This document shows positions 21,217 to 25,536 of a stretch of DNA of 25,536 bases, piece after piece. The notes beneath the pieces are model-generated. The model was not told where the DNA came from, ran no database searches, and saw nothing but the letters and a program-made list of their open reading frames with translations. Every line of letters begins with the position of its first letter. The first letter of the stretch is position 1. Source of the DNA: UBA4615 sp046046245 (GTDB taxonomy: Bacteria > Pseudomonadota > Gammaproteobacteria > Burkholderiales > Burkholderiaceae_E); the NCBI GenBank assembly GCA_046046245.1, contig JBJOKE010000043.1, positions 1 through 25,536 on the forward strand, written 5' to 3'. The position numbers and the translations under genes are program-made.

Positions 21217-22296
21217 TCAGCCGCTGCAGGCGGCGAGCGTCTCGGCCAGCGGCGCGTCCGGCACCTTCCGGACGACCGCTCGGCCGAGACCGTCGAGCAG
21301 CACGAAGCGCGGCGTGCCCTGCTTCGCCTTCTTGTCGACCGACATCAGCTCGACGTAGCGCGACGTCGGCCAGCCCGGCCCGCGCACCGGCAGGCCCGCC
21401 GCGGCGACCACGTCGCGCAGGCGCGAGGCCGCCGCCGCGTCGACGAGGCCGAGCCGCTCCGACAGGTCGGCCGCCATCACCATGCCCGCGCCCACCGCCT
21501 CGCCGTGCAGCCACTCGCCGTAGCCCAGCCCGGCCTCGATCGCGTGGCCGAAGGTGTGGCCGAAGTTCAGGATCGCGCGCAGCCCGCCCTCGCGCTCGTC
21601 GCGCTCGACGACCGAGGCCTTGATCTCGCACGAGCGCGCGACAGCGTCGGCCAGCGCCGCCGGGTCCTTCGCACGCAGCGCGGGCAGCGCGGCGGCGACC
21701 GCGTCGAAGTAGGCGACATCGGCGATCGCGCCGTGCTTGATCACCTCGGCGAGGCCGGCCGACAGCTCGCGGTCGGGCAGCGTGGCCAGCGTGTCGACGT
21801 CGATCACCACCAGCCGCGGCTGGTGGAACGACCCGATCATGTTCTTGCCGAGCGGATGGTTGATGCCGGTCTTGCCACCCACCGACGAATCCACCTGCGC
21901 GAGCAGGGTCGTGGGCACCTGCACGAAGTCGACGCCGCGCTGGTAGACCGCGGCGGCGAAGCCGGCCATGTCGCCGACCACGCCGCCGCCGACCGCGACG
22001 AGCAGCGCATCGCGGTCGAAGCGTGCGGCGAGCAGCGCGTCGAAGATCCGGTTCAGCGTGTCCCAGGTCTTGTTCGACTCGCCGGCGGGCAGCACCACGG
22101 TCTCGAGCGCGGCCGCGTGGCCGCGCAGGCCGTCGGCCACGCGGCGCGCGTGCAGCTCGGCGACGTTCGCGTCGGTGACCACGGCGACCATGCGGCCGCG
22201 GGCGAGCCCGGCAAGCGCGTCGTTGCCGGCGAGCAGCCCGCTGCCGACCTGGATCGGGTAGCTGCGGTCTCCGAGCTGGACCTGGACTTCACGCAT
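21217..22296 (-). CDS. aroB: 3-dehydroquinate synthase
   Basis: Second enzyme of the shikimate pathway; converts DAHP to 3-dehydroquinate using NAD and a divalent metal. It has 359 residues. The NAD-binding glycine motif is AVGGGVVGDM (101-110). The active-site stretch is PTTLLAQVDSSVGGKTGIN (128-146). Zinc ligands are E184 (GLAEVIKHG), H247 (NFGHTFGH) and H264. The start ATG 22296-22294 overlaps the aroK stop by 8 bp (ATGCGTGA). No ribosome site is present, so it is probably translationally coupled to aroK. An upstream in-frame ATG at 22365 would add a proline/arginine-rich tail from inside aroK and was not chosen. Confidence 0.97.
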   Translation of the reverse strand: MREVQVQLGDRSYPIQVGSGLLAGNDALAGLARGRMVAVVTDANVAELHARRVADGLRGHAAALETVVLPAGESNKTWDTLNRIFDALLAARFDRDALLVAVGGGVVGDMAGFAAAVYQRGVDFVQVPTTLLAQVDSSVGGKTGINHPLGKNMIGSFHQPRLVVIDVDTLATLPDRELSAGLAEVIKHGAIADVAYFDAVAAALPALRAKDPAALADAVARSCEIKASVVERDEREGGLRAILNFGHTFGHAIEAGLGYGEWLHGEAVGAGMVMAADLSERLGLVDAAAASRLRDVVAAAGLPVRGPGWPTSRYVELMSVDKKAKQGTPRFVLLDGLGRAVVRKVPDAPLAETLAACSG

Positions 22297-22873
22297 CGGG
22301 GGCGGCGGGCGGCACGGTCTCGACCGTCGGGTGGCCGAGGGCGGCGAGGATAGCATCGACCACATGGTCGACCGGCTGGCGGCCGGTGTCGACGGCCAGG
22401 TGCGCGACCTCGCGGTAGAGCGGGTCGCGGGCCGTCACCAGCTGCTCGATCCGGGCGCGCGGGTCGGCGGTCCGCAGCAGCGGCCGGACCTTGTCGCGCC
22501 GCAGCCGGTGCCAGAGGTCGCCCACCGATGCGCGCAGGTAGACCACGCGCCCGCGCGAGGCGAGCGCCTCGCGGTTCGCCGGGTCCAGGACCGCGCCGCC
22601 GCCGGTGGCGAAGACCACCTGCTCCCGGCGGGTCAGTTCGTCGATCAGCGCGGCCTCGCGGCGCCTGAACCCGTCCTCGCCCTCGAGCTCGAAGATGGTC
22701 TGGACCGGCACGCCGAGCCGGGCCTCGAGCTCGCGGTCCGCGTCCACGAAGGGCCAGCCGAGACGCCGCGCGAGCCGCTTGCCCACGGTGGTCTTGCCGG
22801 CGCCCATCATGCCGACCAGGAACAGCGGCCGGCGGTCGCCGGCGGCTTCGCGCGGGAGGGAGGTCGGTTCCAA
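22289..22873 (-). CDS. aroK: Shikimate kinase
   Basis: ATP-dependent phosphorylation of shikimate to shikimate 3-phosphate. With a TTG start at 22873-22871 the protein has 194 residues. The P-loop is GMMGAGKTT (21-29). The substrate/magnesium site includes D44 and D46 (FVDADRELE), R70 in GFRRRE, the glycine triplet TGGGA (90-94) and the lid arginine in RRDKVRP (125-131). The only nearby ATGs lie inside the P-loop (GMM) and would delete the first strand. TTG is therefore the best start, although CTG further upstream is possible and no Shine-Dalgarno is visible. A -10-like TACAGT lies about 33 bp upstream. The gene overlaps aroB by 8 bp. Confidence 0.92.
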   Translation of the reverse strand: MEPTSLPREAAGDRRPLFLVGMMGAGKTTVGKRLARRLGWPFVDADRELEARLGVPVQTIFELEGEDGFRRREAALIDELTRREQVVFATGGGAVLDPANREALASRGRVVYLRASVGDLWHRLRRDKVRPLLRTADPRARIEQLVTARDPLYREVAHLAVDTGRQPVDHVVDAILAALGHPTVETVPPAAPDA

Positions 22874-22905
22874 GCGGGCGGACGGCAGGCTGCGTGCGGG
22901 ACAGG

Positions 22906-22911
22906 ACTGTA
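22906..22911 (-). promoter_or_regulatory. Putative internal -10 element for aroKB
   Basis: TACAGT on the minus strand lies in the 76-bp gap between the Ig-like gene and aroK. It would give a leader of about 26 nt before the proposed TTG start. No -35 is obvious. It would let essential shikimate genes be expressed independently of the pilus operon. Confidence 0.3.
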
Positions 22912-22949
22912 CCCCAGTTCCGCCCGCGCGCCGGCCGGTCGCGGCCCCG

Positions 22950-24974
22950 TCAGTCGGGGATCGTGCAGGGATCAGGATCGGTGGGGTTCGGGGCGATGTA
23001 CGTCCCGTAGGGGCTGTCTCGTCCGGGCGGCGGGGTGGTCTCGCTGGAGAAGTCCTCCGGGGCGCCCACCAGCAGGAACGGCGTCGTCGCGCGTCCCTGC
23101 GAGCCCCCGACCTGCGCGGACACCTGGACCTCGAATGCCGCCCAGTAGGCGAAGCTGCGCGCATAGGTGATGGACACCTTGACGCTGCCGGTGTCGTCGG
23201 TACGGACCGCCTCGTTGAGACGGGGGCGGGCGGCCGCGACCTGGCCGGGCCAGAGACGTCCGTCGCCGTTGAGGTCCTCGGTGCCGCCCGCAGGGCCGCC
23301 GGTGGGGTTGATCGATCCGTCGAAGTTCAGGTCCTCGTTCGCGCACTGCGCCCTCTGCCGCACGGAGACCGGCGGGGACCCGACGAGCATCGGTCCGTTG
23401 GTCCACAGCAGGCCGTTCCACCAGTGGCGGCCCTTGACGTAGTACCTCGGCAGCAGGCGTACGGTCACCGGAACGTCCTTGACCGCGACGCCGGCGCTGT
23501 CGGTCACGCGGACGTTGAAGTCCTTCTGGTAAGTGGTCTTGTCGCCGGTATCGGTGAGCGTGTTGCCGCTGCCGATCGACACGAACAGGGGGCTGCCGGC
23601 AACCGTGAGGGTCGCGGTCTTCGGCGCAGCCACGCCCTCGACGGTCGCCTCGACGACCACCTGGTCGGTGCCGCTCTCTCGGTCGCCGGCGATGTAGGTG
23701 GTCGACGCGAAGCCGTCGGTCCCGGTGGTCGCGCCGCCGGACAGCAGCGAACCGCCGCTCGGATCGTTCAGCAGCCGGAACCGGACGAACGCACCCGTCA
23801 CCGGGTTTCGGTTCGTCGTCGCGTCATAGACGCGGACCTTGATCTCGGAGCGCTGCGTGCCGCCGCCGGAGACGTTCAAGGACACGGAATTCGGGTTCGC
23901 CTGCAGGTCGAAGTCGCTCGGCAGCTGGGTGATGAAGGTCGCGTTGAACTGACCGCGCAGGCCGGTGCCGTCGAACAGGCCGCTGACCGGATTGCGCATC
24001 TCCGCGGTGACCAGCACCTGCCCGACCGAGGTGCCGGGCCGCAGCTGGACCGTCGCCACGCCGCTCGCGTCCGTCCGCACCGGCGAGCCGGTGTCGACGA
24101 TCGTGCCGCGGGTCGTGGTCACCTTCAGCTCCTTGTTCGCGATGTCCCCGTTCGGGCGGCTGAGGCGGATCGTGACGGGCTGGGCCGTGACCGGCGGATC
24201 GATCGCGATGGTCTGCGGGCCGGTGACCCGCAGCGTCTCGGTGACGCTCGGGTCCGCGATCTGGAGCGCGACGGCACCCGCCGGGCTCGGCCGCACGCGC
24301 GGCGCGTCGACGGTGATCAGTTCGTTCGCGCCCGCCTTCGTCACCTGGAAGCTGACCTCGATCCGGCCCTTCGAATCGGTCCGCGCGCTCGCGGGCACCG
24401 CGTTGCCGAGCGCCGAGCTCAGGGTGATGTCCTCGTTCGCGAGCGGGACCTGCAGGTCGTCCTCGAGGGTCGCGGTGATCTTCACCGTCTCGCCGATCAC
24501 CAGCGCGGACTTGTCGGCGCTCGCGGTCAGCCGCGTCCCGGTCACCGGCATGTCCAGGAGCGTCTTCAGCGTTCCGACAGTGGCGGTGAGCCGGATCGTC
24601 CTGTTCGCGCGGTCGCCCGCGCTGATCGACAGCTTGCCGGTCACCACGCCCTGGCCGTTGGTCGCCACGGTGTCGGTGGCGACGACGCCGCTGTCGGCCG
24701 TCAGTGTCACCACCTGGCCGGGGACGGGACGGTTGCCGGCGTCCTTGACCAGGATCTGGAGAGCGGTCTCGTCCGCGCCGGAGGCTTTCAGCTCGCCCTT
24801 CTCGCTGAAGATCTCCAGGGCGACGGGCGTGGTGCCGCTCGTCGCGGCGGAGCCACCGCCACCGGCGCCCTGGCCGCCGCAGCCGGCGAGGGCGGCCGCG
24901 GTGCACAACGAAGCAGCCCAGGCGAGCGCGGTCAGTCGTCGCGATCCGGGGAGTCGATGGAGGATGTTCGCCAT
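22950..24974 (-). CDS. Multi-domain Ig-like (Big-1/invasin type) lipoprotein with calcium-loop-like motifs
   Basis: Predicted surface or periplasmic lipoprotein of 674 residues. The signal part is MANILHRLPGSRR followed by a hydrophobic core and the lipobox LAGC (C32), then a Gly/Ser linker. At least four Ig-like beta domains follow (about 50-145, 147-225, 240-345 and 355-460). Typical strands are TLTADSGVV, ITATLEDD, VTTTRGTI and TDASGVATVQL, the pattern of bacterial Ig group 1 (adhesin/intimin-like) modules. A further domain (465-635) is interrupted by an aromatic stretch, RYYVKGRHWWNGLLW, and two Asp/Asn-rich loops, DLNFDGSIN (548-556) and DLNGDGRL (567-574), resembling dockerin/thrombospondin calcium sites. 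A Pro/Asp-rich tail ends the protein. It starts 20 bp after pilQ with no clear ribosome site. The position suggests a role with the type IV pilus or cell surface, but this is inference. Confidence 0.87.
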   Translation of the reverse strand: MANILHRLPGSRRLTALAWAASLCTAAALAGCGGQGAGGGGSAATSGTTPVALEIFSEKGELKASGADETALQILVKDAGNRPVPGQVVTLTADSGVVATDTVATNGQGVVTGKLSISAGDRANRTIRLTATVGTLKTLLDMPVTGTRLTASADKSALVIGETVKITATLEDDLQVPLANEDITLSSALGNAVPASARTDSKGRIEVSFQVTKAGANELITVDAPRVRPSPAGAVALQIADPSVTETLRVTGPQTIAIDPPVTAQPVTIRLSRPNGDIANKELKVTTTRGTIVDTGSPVRTDASGVATVQLRPGTSVGQVLVTAEMRNPVSGLFDGTGLRGQFNATFITQLPSDFDLQANPNSVSLNVSGGGTQRSEIKVRVYDATTNRNPVTGAFVRFRLLNDPSGGSLLSGGATTGTDGFASTTYIAGDRESGTDQVVVEATVEGVAAPKTATLTVAGSPLFVSIGSGNTLTDTGDKTTYQKDFNVRVTDSAGVAVKDVPVTVRLLPRYYVKGRHWWNGLLWTNGPMLVGSPPVSVRQRAQCANEDLNFDGSINPTGGPAGGTEDLNGDGRLWPGQVAAARPRLNEAVRTDDTGSVKVSITYARSFAYWAAFEVQVSAQVGGSQGRATTPFLLVGAPEDFSSETTPPPGRDSPYGTYIAPNPTDPDPCTIPD

Positions 24975-24994
24975 GGATGTCGGGGGCTTAAGAA

Positions 24995-25536
24995 TCAGCG
25001 CATCGCGGTCGCCGCGACGTCGGCGACGACCCGCGGCGTCAGGAACACCAGCAGCTCGGTGCGGTCGCTGGTCCGGGCGGTGTTCTTGAACAGGTTGCCG
25101 AGGTACGGGATGTCACCGAGCACCGGAACCTTGTTGACCCGGTTGCGCTCGAACTGCTCGTAGATCCCGCCGATCACGACGGTGCCGCCGTTCTCGACCA
25201 GCACCTCGGTGTTCACCGAGCGCGTGTCGATCGCGAAGCCCGCCGGGGTCAGCTGGCCGACCGCGTCGCGGTTGACCTGGACCTTCATGATCACGTTGCC
25301 GTCGGGCGTGATCTGCGGCACCACCTCGAGCTTCAGGTTGGCCTTGCGGAACTGGACCGAGGTGGCGCCGCTGGACGTGGCGACCTGGTACGGGATTTCC
25401 TCGCCCTGTTCGATCAACGCCTTCTGCTGGTCGGCCGTGATGACACGCGGGCTCGAGACGATCTTGCCCTTGCCGTCGGCCTCGAGTGCGGAGAGCTCGA
25501 GGTTCAGAAACCGGTTCGCGCCGGCGGTGAACAGCG
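24995..25536 (-). CDS. pilQ: Type IV pilus secretin PilQ, C-terminal part
   Basis: Outer-membrane secretin through which type IV pili pass. Only the last 179 residues are in the window; the rest lies beyond the right edge. Visible are NRFLNLELSALEADGKGK, IVSSPRVITADQQKALIEQG, IPYQVATSSGATSVQFRKA and the beta-barrel strands PQITPDGNVIMKV. VLVENGGTVVIGGIYEQ and the secretin signature VPVLGDIPYLGNLFKN follow, and the end is ELLVFLTPRVV. The wording of these stretches is that of PilQ rather than GspD of type II secretion. In betaproteobacteria pilQ ends the pilMNOPQ operon and is usually followed by aroK; here an Ig-like lipoprotein gene intervenes. Confidence 0.93.
   Translation of the reverse strand, partial: LFTAGANRFLNLELSALEADGKGKIVSSPRVITADQQKALIEQGEEIPYQVATSSGATSVQFRKANLKLEVVPQITPDGNVIMKVQVNRDAVGQLTPAGFAIDTRSVNTEVLVENGGTVVIGGIYEQFERNRVNKVPVLGDIPYLGNLFKNTARTSDRTELLVFLTPRVVADVAATAMR

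Noticed and set aside
22297..22365. Upstream ATG for aroB inside aroK
   Set aside because: It would add a Pro/Arg-rich extension; the family N-terminus begins at MREVQVQLGD (22296).

Overview
The window reads as a chromosomal segment of a high-GC betaproteobacterium, most likely Burkholderiales. The gene order pilQ - (Ig-like lipoprotein) - aroK - aroB - dgt - (RAYT) - gltB - gltD on the minus strand resembles the pilQ-aroK-aroB-dgt-gltB-gltD neighbourhood of that order, with two extra genes. Other signs are a very high G/C third-position bias, a LivK/LivH-type ABC importer and an MHS-type MFS carrier. I see no tRNA, rRNA, CRISPR array or prophage. GC is so high that long open frames occur on all strands, so genes were chosen by protein-family motifs, Shine-Dalgarno (SD) sites and codon bias rather than length.

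Left part (1-5651): a branched-chain-amino-acid-type ABC uptake system (binding protein, then LivH permease running off the left edge) points left. Divergent from it is a beta-oxidation pair: a bifunctional enoyl-CoA hydratase/3-hydroxyacyl-CoA dehydrogenase and a thiolase 5 bp downstream. Together they could take an enoyl-CoA to acetyl-CoA plus a shortened acyl-CoA.

Middle (5652-12817): an MHS-family MFS carrier with an extra soluble segment of about 120 residues between TM9 and TM10. It is followed by about 1.4 kb with no assignable gene (one candidate exported ORF with a good ribosome site but no credible end). Then come a PanE-like ketopantoate reductase (minus), a DHCW-motif cupin (plus), and a large NHL-repeat beta-propeller lipoprotein (plus). 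The last two have no SD, and each has a -10-like hexamer 7-8 bp before the start codon, suggesting leaderless mRNAs.

Right part (12818-25536, all minus): gltB-gltD (NADPH-dependent glutamate synthase) behind a recognisable promoter. Upstream lie a small repeat cluster and a REP-associated tyrosine transposase (RAYT) whose expected catalytic tyrosine reads as phenylalanine. Then come dgt, aroB and aroK, a multi-domain Ig-like (Big-1 type) lipoprotein with two calcium-loop-like motifs, and the 3' end of the type IV pilus secretin gene pilQ.

The most interesting points are the Ig-like lipoprotein between pilQ and aroK, the substituted RAYT with its adjacent repeats, the MFS insert, and the orphan 7.7-9.1 kb region.
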